The translations under genes and the position numbers were made by a program. Shown in pieces: positions 8,435 through 16,571 of a stretch of 64,000 nt of DNA. Under the pieces are notes generated by a model. That model saw only the letters and a program-made list of their open reading frames with translations, was not told where the DNA came from and did not search any database. Source of the stretch: Rubrobacter aplysinae (GTDB taxonomy: Bacteria > Actinomycetota > Rubrobacteria > Rubrobacterales > Rubrobacteraceae); contig NZ_LEKH01000005.1 in the NCBI RefSeq assembly GCF_001029505.1, positions 141,891 through 205,890 on the forward strand. Direction: 5' to 3'. Positions within the stretch are counted from its first letter, which is position 1, and each line of letters begins with the position of its first letter.

Positions 8435-8461
8435 CCTATACGCATGAAATATACAAGTCAA
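8435..8461 (-). promoter_or_regulatory. Possible sigma-70-like promoter for prmBCD
   Basis: On the minus strand TTGACT (8456-8461) and TATAGG (8435-8440) are 15 bases apart, about 70-100 bases upstream of prmB. The spacing is short of the ideal 17. It lies downstream of the palindromic operator, as expected for an activator site upstream of a promoter. Confidence 0.35.
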
Positions 8462-8524
8462 AAAAGTATCAACATATTCCCCTAATGTCGTAACTTGGGG
8501 ATTTTAGTCCGTGGATGGGCGGTT

Positions 8525-8541
8525 TTCCAACAGTGTTGGAA
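8525..8541. promoter_or_regulatory. Perfect 17-base palindromic operator upstream of prmB
   Basis: TTCCAACA-G-TGTTGGAA is a perfect inverted repeat 162 bases upstream of the prmB start. Its 12-base core TTTTCCAACAGT recurs upstream of prmA (10415) and, reversed, upstream of the amidohydrolase (13424). Likely ligands are the IclR regulator encoded at 10612 or an activator elsewhere. Confidence 0.75.
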
Positions 8542-8552
8542 TCGAACACAAA

Positions 8553-8588
8553 CAGGGAGGAGCGGGCCATCTGGCCCGCTCCTCCCTG
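8553..8588 (-). terminator. Strong hairpin between prmA and prmB
   Basis: A perfect 16-bp stem (CAGGGAGGAGCGGGCC and its complement) closes a four-base loop ATCT, 31 bases past the prmA stop. On the minus strand it is followed by TTTGTGTTCG, a weak T-run. It should stop or attenuate prmA transcription before prmBCD. Confidence 0.8.
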
Positions 8589-8619
8589 GGGTCCAGCTGA
8601 TGCCAGACGCGAGATGAAG

Positions 8620-10257
8620 CTAGCTAAGGGAGTGTATCGTGAAGCCTGACTTGTACTCAGCTATGTGCTTCTCTCGCTCTTCGTCGGACATCTGGTTGAG
8701 GAGGATGTTCGGGCTCTGGAACTCGATGCCCCGAGTCTTCTCCGTGGTCCACATCTTGTCGTCCTCGAAGATGACGTGCGGCTGCGGTACGAGGGTCTTG
8801 CCGTCCTCGCGGACGTAGCCGAGGTCATGCTGGATGTCGGCGAGGTCCCAGCCATGATACAGCGTCTCCCACTCGCGCTTGCCGGTCTGGCGGCCCATCG
8901 AGGGGGTCTGGCGGCCGTTGTACTCGCCGCGGAACGCGACCGTGTCCTGCCAGTGGCACCACTTGGAGCAGTAGGTCTTCCACTGATCGTCCACGTAATC
9001 GAAGATGGTGTCTTCCCTGATGAGGCACGGCACCATGCAGCTCCAGCAGCGGTGCGGGTAGACGTAGCCGGTATCCTCGAACGCGATCGGTTTGTGGCCG
9101 TTAGGCTCCGAGAGGGCGCTGTAGTGCTCCCACCACTGGCCGAATTTGTTGTACCAGCCCGGATACTTGTGCTCGAACCACTCGAAGTCTTCGTTGGTCA
9201 TCGGGTCGATGCGCCAGTAGTTTACCGGCCAGCCCGTTGCGAAGAACTGCGCGACGTAGTGGTGGTAGAAGCCGTTCCAGATCCTGTCCCACGAGTCCTC
9301 GATGACGTCGTGCGGAATCTTGAGGCCGTACTTCTCGAGCGGCACCAGGTAGCTGCGATAGTAGTCGTCGTAGTACCAGCGGCGCCACATCTCGGCGTAG
9401 GACTCGCGATCCTTGCGGCGATCCTTGGTGCCGTAGTCGATGAACGTGCCGATGGCCGCGTCCACGACGCAGTGCTGATTCCACAAGGAGTAGATCAGGT
9501 CCCGCTCGAGCAGTTCCTTGTTCTCCTCGTGCTCCAGCGCCATGAGTAGCGTGCCGTAGCCGTTGTTCATGTGCCGCGACTCGTCTGACTGCACCGAGAG
9601 GAACACGGTCGGCAAGAGATAGTCGCCGTTTGCGGCGGCCTCGGAGGGCATCGCCACGAACAGGGTGTTGGTGAACGCCGTCTCCGCCACGACCTGCAGG
9701 TAGATGTTGCAGGCGGTGATGGCGTCGCCGGTTATGAAACCCTCGCCGAACTGACGGCCGATGGTGCCCGCGTAGTTATTGGAGAACGCCTTCTCGGTGA
9801 TGTCGAACCCGGCGGGGTCGATGTAGTTCTTCATGTACTCGCGCTTGAGGTTCATCTGGATCGTCGAGTGGCGTACCTCGTCGATCATCTGGAACGCGAG
9901 CCCGTTGTGGATCTCGGCGTTCGGAACCGCTTCGGTAAGGAGCGGCATCGCCCGTGCGGCGGAGATCTCCGGGAACGGGATGATGGAAAGGAATAGCTTT
10001 TGCCACTCCATCCAGCGCGGCTGGACCTGACGCCACATGTTGCCGCGCACCGCCCCGTCTATAGCGCCGTAAACCCGATGGTCCTTCTCCTCCTGCATGG
10101 GGAAGTAGGACTGCATGACCTGCTTCATCGGGTCCTTCTGCGAACCCTTCTCAAGCTTGTAGTCCGTCGTGTACTTCGGGTCCTTGGTGACGTACGTCGG
10201 GTCCCAGGAGAGCTCCTGGATCTTGTTGTGTGCCTTCGTAACGCTCTTGCGCGCCAC
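8620..10257 (-). CDS. prmA: Propane/acetone monooxygenase hydroxylase large (alpha) subunit
   Basis: This is the catalytic subunit with the carboxylate-bridged diiron centre that inserts oxygen into small alkanes, ketones or phenols. Both Glu-x-x-His iron motifs are visible in IDEVRHSTIQMN and SDESRHMNNGYG. Long stretches such as LFLSIIPFPEISAARAMPL, AGTIGRQFGEGFITGDAI and FATGWPVNYWRIDP match the PrmA/MimA group from Gordonia, Rhodococcus and Mycobacterium rather than methane or toluene enzymes. I chose the GTG at 10255-10257 (VARKSVTKAHNKIQEL), eight bases after AAGGAGGAG; an upstream frame extension to 10293 lacks support. The length is 545 aa, as in the family. Substrate choice between propane, acetone and phenol cannot be read from sequence. 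Confidence 0.95.
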   Translation of the reverse strand: MARKSVTKAHNKIQELSWDPTYVTKDPKYTTDYKLEKGSQKDPMKQVMQSYFPMQEEKDHRVYGAIDGAVRGNMWRQVQPRWMEWQKLFLSIIPFPEISAARAMPLLTEAVPNAEIHNGLAFQMIDEVRHSTIQMNLKREYMKNYIDPAGFDITEKAFSNNYAGTIGRQFGEGFITGDAITACNIYLQVVAETAFTNTLFVAMPSEAAANGDYLLPTVFLSVQSDESRHMNNGYGTLLMALEHEENKELLERDLIYSLWNQHCVVDAAIGTFIDYGTKDRRKDRESYAEMWRRWYYDDYYRSYLVPLEKYGLKIPHDVIEDSWDRIWNGFYHHYVAQFFATGWPVNYWRIDPMTNEDFEWFEHKYPGWYNKFGQWWEHYSALSEPNGHKPIAFEDTGYVYPHRCWSCMVPCLIREDTIFDYVDDQWKTYCSKWCHWQDTVAFRGEYNGRQTPSMGRQTGKREWETLYHGWDLADIQHDLGYVREDGKTLVPQPHVIFEDDKMWTTEKTRGIEFQSPNILLNQMSDEEREKHIAEYKSGFTIHSLS

Positions 10258-10414
10258 TAACCTCTCCTCCTTCCGGTAGCCTTTCCCCACCACGGCCGGG
10301 AGCCGCAGTGCCTCTCTAATATCAGCCTCGTCTCCTTACCATCGCCGGCAAAAGCCACTTTACTTACAGGACATAATAGGGAGGTGGAGGTGGACGGCAA
10401 GCAACATAACCTAC

Positions 10415-10428
10415 TTTTCCAACAGTGT
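10415..10428. promoter_or_regulatory. Operator half-palindrome upstream of prmA and iclR
   Basis: TTTTCCAACAGTGT repeats the core of the perfect palindrome at 8525, but the right arm is degenerate (ATTAA). It lies 158 bases upstream of prmA and 184 bases upstream of the divergent iclR gene, so it could act on both. The rest of 10258-10611 has no gene. Confidence 0.7.
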
Positions 10429-10611
10429 ATTAAAAATTACTAAGATTCCGACCCCAGGTCTTGAATGTAGCTTTTGCTTCTACATAATTAAGACGTAGGG
10501 AAAGGTATTTCGCCAGGGTACATCGGTTGGGGCGGGGGTGTACGATTTACCCCGCTTGCCCGCTGTACCGGGAAGTCTCTGGCGCGGACAAGCGTTTGAG
10601 GGTGATATTAG

Positions 10612-11451
10612 TTGGAGACTGATGGCGGTGAGCGTTCCATTAGCGGCTCGTCCTACAAGAGGCAGGACGAAAAGTTCAAGAGCGTGCGCAGGGTCTTTAG
10701 GATCATGGACCTCGTTAGCGAACGGGGTGAGGATCTCACGGCCAAGCAGCTTGCCAGGGAGATCGGCACCAACCTTTCGAGCTGCTACTACCTGCTCGGC
10801 CTACTGGTCGACGAGGGATACATCGAGCGGGTTTCGCAAGGCGGAGGGTACAGGATTGGCCCCGCTTTACCATCGCTGCACCAGGGCAAGCCTAGGAGCG
10901 ACTTTGACGCCAGGATAGAGCCCGCGGTCAAGGAGCTAGCCCACCGCACCCAGAGGCACGCGTACGCGGCGGTGCTCTGGGACGGAGAGGTGGTGGTGAC
11001 CCAGGTAAAGTCCCCGCCGAGGAGTCCGCCTGTGGGGGTAGTAAAGGGGTTCCACGGTGCCTCGCACGCCCTGGCTCTGGGCAAGGTGTTGCTCGCCAGC
11101 CAGGGAGCCGAGTTCGTGGACGGCTACATAGACGATTACGGTCTGGAAGCCTTCACACCACGCACCATAGTGCGGCCTGCGGAACTTCACGCCCAGCTAA
11201 ACAAGGTGCGCATGGTCGGAGTGGGTGCGGATTTCGAGGAGTTCGCCCGTAACCTCTGCTGTGTGGCGGCCCCGATCTACAGCGCCAGTGGGAAGGTAGA
11301 GGGGGCAATAGGTCTCTCCACCACGACCCGGCGCATTCGGGACGAAGGTCAGCGCATGACTTCGACGGTGCAGCGGGCAGCCGCAGAGGCTTCGACGCTA
11401 CTGAGCGATGAACCCGACATCAAGGATGGCAAGAACCGGAAGAGCGGTTAA
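10612..11451 (+). CDS. IclR-family transcriptional regulator
   Basis: The product has an N-terminal winged helix (residues about 22-80; VRRVFRIMDLVSERGEDLTAKQLAREIGT) and a C-terminal IclR effector domain (about 95-265; KGFHGASHALALGKVLLAS, then CVAAPIYSASGKVEGAIGLS). Such proteins bind short palindromes and small carboxylic or aromatic effectors. It starts at TTG with a GAGGGTGA stretch about ten bases upstream. It diverges from prmA and is followed by ferredoxin and dehydrogenase genes, so it is the obvious candidate for local control through the TTTTCCAACAGT sites. Whether it represses or activates is unknown. Confidence 0.88.
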   Translation: METDGGERSISGSSYKRQDEKFKSVRRVFRIMDLVSERGEDLTAKQLAREIGTNLSSCYYLLGLLVDEGYIERVSQGGGYRIGPALPSLHQGKPRSDFDARIEPAVKELAHRTQRHAYAAVLWDGEVVVTQVKSPPRSPPVGVVKGFHGASHALALGKVLLASQGAEFVDGYIDDYGLEAFTPRTIVRPAELHAQLNKVRMVGVGADFEEFARNLCCVAAPIYSASGKVEGAIGLSTTTRRIRDEGQRMTSTVQRAAAEASTLLSDEPDIKDGKNRKSG

Positions 11452-11498
11452 GAGCGGTAAGACGGGATCGCCGGGACAGCCGGCGGGAGGAGGAGCGA

Positions 11499-11864
11499 AT
11501 GCCGAAGCTGGAGGTAGACGGGGTAGGGATCTTCGAGGTGGACGAGGATCAGCGGCTGGTGCTCGCCATCGAGGAGGATGCGGGGGTAGACATCCAGCAC
11601 CAGTGCGGTGCCTACGCCCACTGCACGACCTGCCGCGTCGAGTTTCTCGAAGGCGAGCCGGAAGACATGACCGAGGCGGAGTTCGCGGCGCTCAGGATGC
11701 GGGATCTCGTCGGAGAGGCACGGCTGTCATGCCAGATACTCTGCGACCACGACATGAAGGTACGACCGCTGCTGACGGTCAGTGGTAGCAAGGCCAGCAC
11801 CGCCGGCGGCAAGCCGGAGGAGGAGATCACACCCGAGCCCGTGTGGATGGAAGCACCGGAATAG
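11499..11864 (+). CDS. Plant-type 2Fe-2S ferredoxin
   Basis: This is a small electron carrier (121 aa). Four cysteines stand in the plant-type pattern: QCGAYAHCTTCRVEF supplies three and LSCQILC a fourth, with one extra Cys. The C-terminal 35 residues are low-complexity and acidic and probably disordered. The ATG follows a GGAGGAG site. It lies 47 bases after iclR and 36 before the alcohol dehydrogenase gene. The monooxygenase reductase has its own 2Fe-2S domain, so this ferredoxin may serve another redox step. Its partner is not evident. Confidence 0.85.
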   Translation: MPKLEVDGVGIFEVDEDQRLVLAIEEDAGVDIQHQCGAYAHCTTCRVEFLEGEPEDMTEAEFAALRMRDLVGEARLSCQILCDHDMKVRPLLTVSGSKASTAGGKPEEEITPEPVWMEAPE

Positions 11865-11900
11865 CAACGGGGATCCGGCAATCAGGAGAGGAGGAGGCTC

Positions 11901-12945
11901 ATGAAGGCTTTGGTCTACCATGGTCCCCAGGAGAAGAGCTGGGATTCCAAGCCGGAGCCCGGTATCGAGCGAGCGACAGACGCGATAGTCAGAATAGACA
12001 CCACGACCATCTGCGGCACGGACCTGCACATACTCAAGGGCGATGTTCCCACGGTCGAAGAAGGGCGTACCCTGGGCCACGAGGCCGTCGGTACGGTAAT
12101 GGAGACCGGCTCGGGCGTGGAGGACGTAGGCGAGGGCGACAGGGTGCTGGTGTCGTGTATCTCTGCCTGCGGGCGTTGCGAGTATTGCAGGCGAGGCTTG
12201 CAAAGCCAGTGCCTGAGCGGCGGCGGTTGGATCCTGGGCCATCTTAGTGGACGGGACCCAGGCCCAGTACGCCCGCACACCGTTCGCCGACACGAGCCTG
12301 TACAAGGTCCCCGAAGGCCTTTCAGACGAGCAGGTGCTGTTCCTATCGGACATCCTGCCTACCGGGTTCGAGATCGGGGTCCGAAACGGCGGCGTGAAGC
12401 CCGGAGACACCGTGGTCGTGGTCGGCGCGGGACCGGTTGGTCTGGCCGCGATAGCGGCCGCCAGGCTCTACGCTCCGGGTAGGATCGTCGCCGTGGACCT
12501 CGCCGACTCGCGGCTCGAAAGCGCCCGGGAGCTGGGTGCGGATGTGACCATCAATGGCTCCTCTGGCGACACGATAGAGATGGTAAAGGAGATGACGGAC
12601 GGCCTCGGGGCCGACACGGTCATGGAAGCGGTCGGGGTACCCGAGACCTTCGAGCTGTGTACCGAGCTGGTGCGCCCCGGCGGACACGTCGCAAACATAG
12701 GAGTGCACGGCCAGCCCGCGACGCTCCACCTGGAGACGCTCTGGATCAAGAGCGTAACCATCACCACCGGCTTGGTGGACGCGTACTCCACTCCCACCCT
12801 CCTGAAGCTGGTCTCCGAGGGGAGACTGGATACGACGCCATTCGCTACTCACCGCTTCGGGCTGGAGGATATAGAGCACGCCTACGACGTGTTCTCCGAC
12901 GCCGCAAACACCAACGCGCTGAAGGTAGTCCTGTCAGCCTCGTAG
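11901..12945 (+). pseudogene. Zinc-dependent alcohol dehydrogenase, broken by a one-base frameshift
   Basis: This is a medium-chain zinc dehydrogenase (about 348 aa when repaired). Residues before the shift contain the catalytic zinc ligands CGTD and GHEA and the structural zinc cysteines CGRCEYCRRG. Residues after it contain the NAD-binding VVVGAGPVGLAAI and the C-terminal fold. At 12243-12249 the frame changes: CTT A GTG GAC. Removing one A restores GHLVDGTQAQY, the family sequence. It could be a real mutation or a base-calling error. Position among the prm genes suggests oxidation of a secondary alcohol such as 2-propanol made from propane; this is inference. The ATG has a GAGGAGGAGG site. 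Confidence 0.85.
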
Positions 12946-12967
12946 AGGATAGCGAGAGAGGAGCGAC

Positions 12968-13198
12968 ATGCTGGACCAGGGACAGCTTAACCAGGCGGTC
13001 GAAGGTCTCCGCAAGCTACACCGCGAGATGATGTACGGCGACAAGAAGATGTGGCACTTCGTGTCCACCGGCAATGACTTCCTGATCGCAAGACGGGAAG
13101 TGCAGGTCGCCGCACTCGACAAGTACAACCGCGAGCTGAGAAACGACGGCTCCCCCGAACTCCAGATAAGCCCGGCCGACTTTGCCAACTTCCTCTGA
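12968..13198 (+). CDS. Hypothetical protein, 76 aa
   Basis: I do not recognise it. The ATG follows GAGAGGAG with good spacing, 22 bases after the dehydrogenase, so it is in the same operon. The product is soluble, mainly helical and charged, with KLHREMMYGDKKMWHFV and a C-terminal LQISPADFANFL. No cofactor motif is visible. Placement suggests a small partner of the alkane-oxidation genes. Confidence 0.65.
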   Translation: MLDQGQLNQAVEGLRKLHREMMYGDKKMWHFVSTGNDFLIARREVQVAALDKYNRELRNDGSPELQISPADFANFL

Positions 13199-13420
13199 GT
13201 AAGACCTGGCGAACCACTGCCCTATGGTTCTGCCGGTAGCCCTACGCCAGCTTCCAGGGGGCCGGTCCCGCGAGCCTCCACACCCGGCTTTACTCCGATC
13301 TTATGGAAGGCCGGGGGAAGTAAAAACAGAGAACTAGAGGGTCTCAGAGGGTCTCACGCGAACATAAGATTAGATAAGATCAGAATTACGACACTTGATG
13401 CGCCTGGCATACGTTTTTCG

Positions 13421-13435
13421 CCAACTGTTGGAAAA
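13421..13435. promoter_or_regulatory. Operator upstream of the amidohydrolase operon
   Basis: CCAACTGTTGG is palindromic and runs into GAAAA; reversed, it contains TTTTCCAACAGT, identical over 12 bases to the sites at 8523 and 10415. It lies 116-130 bases upstream of the GTG at 13551. The rest of 13199-13550 shows no gene; it has a short tandem repeat (GAGGGTCTCA, near 13336-13355). Confidence 0.7.
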
Positions 13436-13550
13436 GTCCTTTCGTAATATTGATCTCTTTGATCTACCGTATTACTCTTAGAGGCGGAAAGGGTTGCAAC
13501 TACAATTTTAGTCTTGCATTCACGGGCGGGGCTAAGGTCAAGGAGGAGAC

Positions 13551-14585
13551 GTGTACAGAAAAGACGGCGAAAGCTACTTTGTCGTTGATGAACACGTACA
13601 TTTCTGGGATGCGAGTCCGGAGAACCAGAAGAATATACATGGCAAGCAGTTCATCGACTGTTTCCACGGCTATCAGACCGCTCTAAGCCCGGAGGAGTAC
13701 ATCTGGTCTATAGAGGACTTCCAGAAGTACTCCGAAGAGACCATGATGCGTAACCTCTTTGAAGAGGGCTACGTGGATAAGGCCATCTTCCAACCCACCT
13801 ACCTCACGGACTTCTACGTAAACGGCTTCAATACCACGGAGCAGAATGCGGTGCTCGCCGAGAAGCATCCGGAGAAGTTCATCGTCAACGGCGCTTTCGA
13901 CCCACGCGACGGAGAGAGAGGAATCGAGGACCTCGAAAGGCTCGTGGACAGATACAACCTCCAGGGCATCAAGCTCTACACCGCCGAGTGGAAGGGCGAA
14001 TCCAAGGGTTGGTCCTTGAAGGACGAGTGGGCCAAGCGGTATCTGGAGAAGTGCCACGAGCTCGGCGTCAAGAACATCCACGTCCACAAGGGACCGACCA
14101 TCCGGCCGCTAAACAAAGACGCGTTCGACGTCGCGGACGTGGACGAGGCCGCCTCCGAGTTCACCGAGCTCAACTTCATCGTCGAGCACATCGGGCTGCC
14201 GCGCCTGGAAGATTTCTGTTGGATCGCGGTCCAGGAGCCAAACGTTTACGCGGGGATGGCGGTGGCCATGCCGTTCATGCACAGTCGCCCGAGATACTTC
14301 GCCGAGATCATGGGCGAGCTTCTGTACTGGCTGGATGAGGACAGAATCCTGTTCGCCAGCGACTACGCCATCTGGCATCCCAAGTGGCTCGTCGAGCAGT
14401 TCGTGGACTTCCAGATCCCCGAAGACCTGCAGTCCGAGTACGGGACGCTCACCCCGGACATAAAGCGCAAGATCCTGGGCCTCAACGCCGCCGCACTCTA
14501 TGACATCGAGGTCCCGGAAGAGGTCCGTCAGCCGGCCGCGGTCGCCTCCGGTAGCGAGAGCAGCTACCCGGAGAGCCCGCTGTAA
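13551..14585 (+). CDS. Amidohydrolase-2 family protein of the prm/mim cluster
   Basis: This is a TIM-barrel metal-dependent hydrolase or decarboxylase-like protein (344 aa). Visible metal-site features are DEHVHFWD at the N-terminus (residues about 13-20), HVHKGP near 180, the EHIGLPR strand near 214 and ASDYAIW near 269. A homologue stands beside the monooxygenase genes in Mycobacterium, Gordonia and Rhodococcus, followed by the same two genes as here. Its reaction in the pathway is not established. The GTG start has AGGAGGA directly upstream. It is the first gene of a three-gene operon (stop and next ATG are adjacent) with the shared operator upstream. Confidence 0.85.
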   Translation: MYRKDGESYFVVDEHVHFWDASPENQKNIHGKQFIDCFHGYQTALSPEEYIWSIEDFQKYSEETMMRNLFEEGYVDKAIFQPTYLTDFYVNGFNTTEQNAVLAEKHPEKFIVNGAFDPRDGERGIEDLERLVDRYNLQGIKLYTAEWKGESKGWSLKDEWAKRYLEKCHELGVKNIHVHKGPTIRPLNKDAFDVADVDEAASEFTELNFIVEHIGLPRLEDFCWIAVQEPNVYAGMAVAMPFMHSRPRYFAEIMGELLYWLDEDRILFASDYAIWHPKWLVEQFVDFQIPEDLQSEYGTLTPDIKRKILGLNAAALYDIEVPEEVRQPAAVASGSESSYPESPL

Positions 14586-15287
14586 ATGCCGAACGGACCT
14601 ACCGAAGCAGAGATCCTGGACGCCCTCTCGGGCGTCCGGGACCCCGAACTCGACGAACCTATAACGGACCTGAAATTCGTCGCCGGTCTCCAGGTGTCCG
14701 ACGATAGAGTCGAGGTCCAGCTGCGTCTCCCCACCCCTTTTTGCGCCGCCAACTTCTCATATCTCATGGTCGCGGACTCCAGAGAAGCGGTGCTCGGTGT
14801 GCCCGGCGTCCGGGAGGCCCGGGTCTCTCTGGACGACCATTACGCGGCCGACGAGATCAACTCCGGCGTGAATGACGAGTTGGGCTTCGACGGGGCGTTT
14901 CCCGCCGAGGCCGACGGGCCAGACCTGGAAGAGTTGCGCGACACGTTCCGCCGCAAGTCATTCGTCGCCCGCCAGGAGAAGCTGTGCCGGAGGCTGCTTT
15001 CTCAAGGTTTCTCCCCGGCGGAACTCGCGGCCATGACGATCGGGGATTTGCCCGATTCGGAAGAGACAGAGAAGTATGTATCCCGGCGGGCGGAGCTCGG
15101 GCTTGATAACGGTACGGAAGCGCCGCTCATAGTGGACCCGGACGGTAGAGCTATACCTGAGGACGCGGTGATCGCACACCTACGGCGCGCCAAGATGAAC
15201 CGTCTTAGCATCGAAGGCAACGCCGGGTTCTGCAGGAGCGTCCTCGCCAGCCGTTACGGCCTATCCGACATGGAGGAGAAGGCATGA
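14586..15287 (+). CDS. DUF59/MIP18-like protein with extra C-terminal domain
   Basis: The N-terminal 90 residues match the iron-sulfur assembly (PaaD/SufT, DUF59) domain: EAEILDALSGVRDPELDEPI, then VQLRLPTPFCAANFSYLM, with a Cys in the usual place. The following 140 residues are a separate helical domain I do not recognise, including EKLCRRLLSQGFSP and GNAGFCRSVLASRYG. The same arrangement occurs after the amidohydrolase in mycobacterial mim clusters. A role in metal-centre assembly of the monooxygenase or dehydrogenase is plausible but unproven. The ATG directly follows the amidohydrolase stop; its own stop overlaps the next ATG by four bases. Confidence 0.78.
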   Translation: MPNGPTEAEILDALSGVRDPELDEPITDLKFVAGLQVSDDRVEVQLRLPTPFCAANFSYLMVADSREAVLGVPGVREARVSLDDHYAADEINSGVNDELGFDGAFPAEADGPDLEELRDTFRRKSFVARQEKLCRRLLSQGFSPAELAAMTIGDLPDSEETEKYVSRRAELGLDNGTEAPLIVDPDGRAIPEDAVIAHLRRAKMNRLSIEGNAGFCRSVLASRYGLSDMEEKA

Positions 15288-16336
15288 AAGCAGCCAGGCT
15301 CTACGCCTACGATGAGAAGATAAGCCCGGACAGCCTGAAGGTCGAGGAGGTACCGGAGCCCGAGGCGAAGGGTCCGCTAGACGTGGTGGTGCACATCGGC
15401 GGTGCCGGACTCTGCCGCACGGACCTGCACGTAATAGAGGGTCAGTGGGCACCCAAGACCGGCATCGAGCTACCCTACATCCTGGGCCATGAGAATGCTG
15501 GCTGGGTACACGAGGTCGGCTCGGCGGTGACGAGCGTCTCCGTCGGGGATGCCGTGATCGTGCATCCTCTGATCACCTGCGGCCTGTGCCGCCCCTGCCG
15601 CGCCGGGGATGACATGCACTGCGTAGCACAGGAGTTCCCCGGGATCACCACCGACGGCGGCTTCGCCGAGTTGCTGAAGACCAACGCCCGAGCCGTGGTG
15701 AAGCTGCCCGCCGGCGTGGAACCGGCCGACGTGGCCGCCCACGCCGACGCCGGGCTGACCGCCTACCACGCCGTCAAGAAGGCCCGTATGGAGCTGTTGC
15801 CGGGCACGAAGGCTGTCGTGATCGGGGCCGGAGGCCTCGGGCACATCGGCATCCAGTCGCTAAAGGCGCTGACGCCGGCCGAGATCATAGTCGTGGATCG
15901 CTCCGAAGAGGCTCTGCAGGCGGCAAAGAAGCTCGGCGCGGACCAGACCGTAGTCGCGGACGGCGGGCACGTGGACACGGTCCTGGAGATGACCGACGGC
16001 GCGGGCGCGGATGCGATCATAGACTTCGTCGGCGAGGGCGGGGCCACGACGGACGGCTTCGCCATGCTAGGGAGGGCCCGCAATCACTACGTTATAGGCT
16101 ACGGCGAAAACATAAACGTCCCGACGATAGACCTGATCTCGACCGAGCGCAGCTTTATCGGGAACCTCGTCGGCACCTACAACGACCTGGCCGAGCTAAT
16201 GACGCTCCAGGCCCAGGGCAAGGTCACGCTCCAGACCCACACCTATCAGCTCGACGGCGTATCCGACGCCATAGCCGACCTGGAAGGCGGCCGCATACCA
16301 GGAGGCCGCGGCATCCTGGTCCCGAGCGCGGCGTAG
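15284..16336 (+). CDS. NAD(P)-dependent zinc alcohol dehydrogenase of the prm/mim cluster
   Basis: This is a medium-chain zinc dehydrogenase (350 aa), with catalytic zinc ligands in GLCRTDLH and GHENAGW, structural zinc cysteines in CGLCRPCRAGDDMHC, and the Rossmann motif VIGAGGLGHIGIQ. It is the third gene of the amidohydrolase operon and the counterpart of the adh gene in Gordonia and Mycobacterium propane/acetone clusters, where it probably oxidises 2-propanol or another hydroxylated product. The ATGA overlap with the gene before shows coupling. Two hairpins follow. Exact substrate and NAD/NADP choice are not visible. Confidence 0.9.
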   Translation: MKAARLYAYDEKISPDSLKVEEVPEPEAKGPLDVVVHIGGAGLCRTDLHVIEGQWAPKTGIELPYILGHENAGWVHEVGSAVTSVSVGDAVIVHPLITCGLCRPCRAGDDMHCVAQEFPGITTDGGFAELLKTNARAVVKLPAGVEPADVAAHADAGLTAYHAVKKARMELLPGTKAVVIGAGGLGHIGIQSLKALTPAEIIVVDRSEEALQAAKKLGADQTVVADGGHVDTVLEMTDGAGADAIIDFVGEGGATTDGFAMLGRARNHYVIGYGENINVPTIDLISTERSFIGNLVGTYNDLAELMTLQAQGKVTLQTHTYQLDGVSDAIADLEGGRIPGGRGILVPSAA

Positions 16337-16350
16337 AGGAAGCATGGAAG

Positions 16351-16395
16351 GCCGGTAGCTACCGCCGGCAACCCGGGGAGGCGTACCGTCTCCCC
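16351..16395 (+). terminator. Two adjacent hairpins after the adh operon
   Basis: GCCGG/CCGGC (16351-16369) and GGGGAG/CTCCCC (16375-16395) form two short stems, each with a 9-base loop. The second is followed by TCTTTCTCC. They end the amidohydrolase operon 15 bases past its last stop. Confidence 0.6.
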
Positions 16396-16571
16396 TCTTT
16401 CTCCGTCTCCATAGCTCCGGTCTTACCACTGGAGGTGAACTGCTCCCCGCTACTTTCTCCAGGGCGCAGGAGTGTGTAGATTTCCTGCACCGGTGGTAAG
16501 GAGCGACTGTCACGGTCCTTATGTACGATAAGCGGCCGTTCCGAGTACGGCTCGCCCCGAGGAGGTAGCAC

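Noticed and set aside
10258..10611. Sigma-54 promoter for prmA, as in mim clusters
   Set aside because: No TGGC-N8-TTGC pattern with correct spacing is visible on the minus strand, and no sigma-54 activator gene is nearby.
12243..12249. Programmed +1 frameshift at CTT-AGT in the dehydrogenase gene
   Set aside because: The slip of a leucine tRNA from CTT to TTA is possible in principle, but there is no in-frame stop, Shine-Dalgarno-like stimulator or structure, and dehydrogenases are not known to use this. An indel or read error is simpler.
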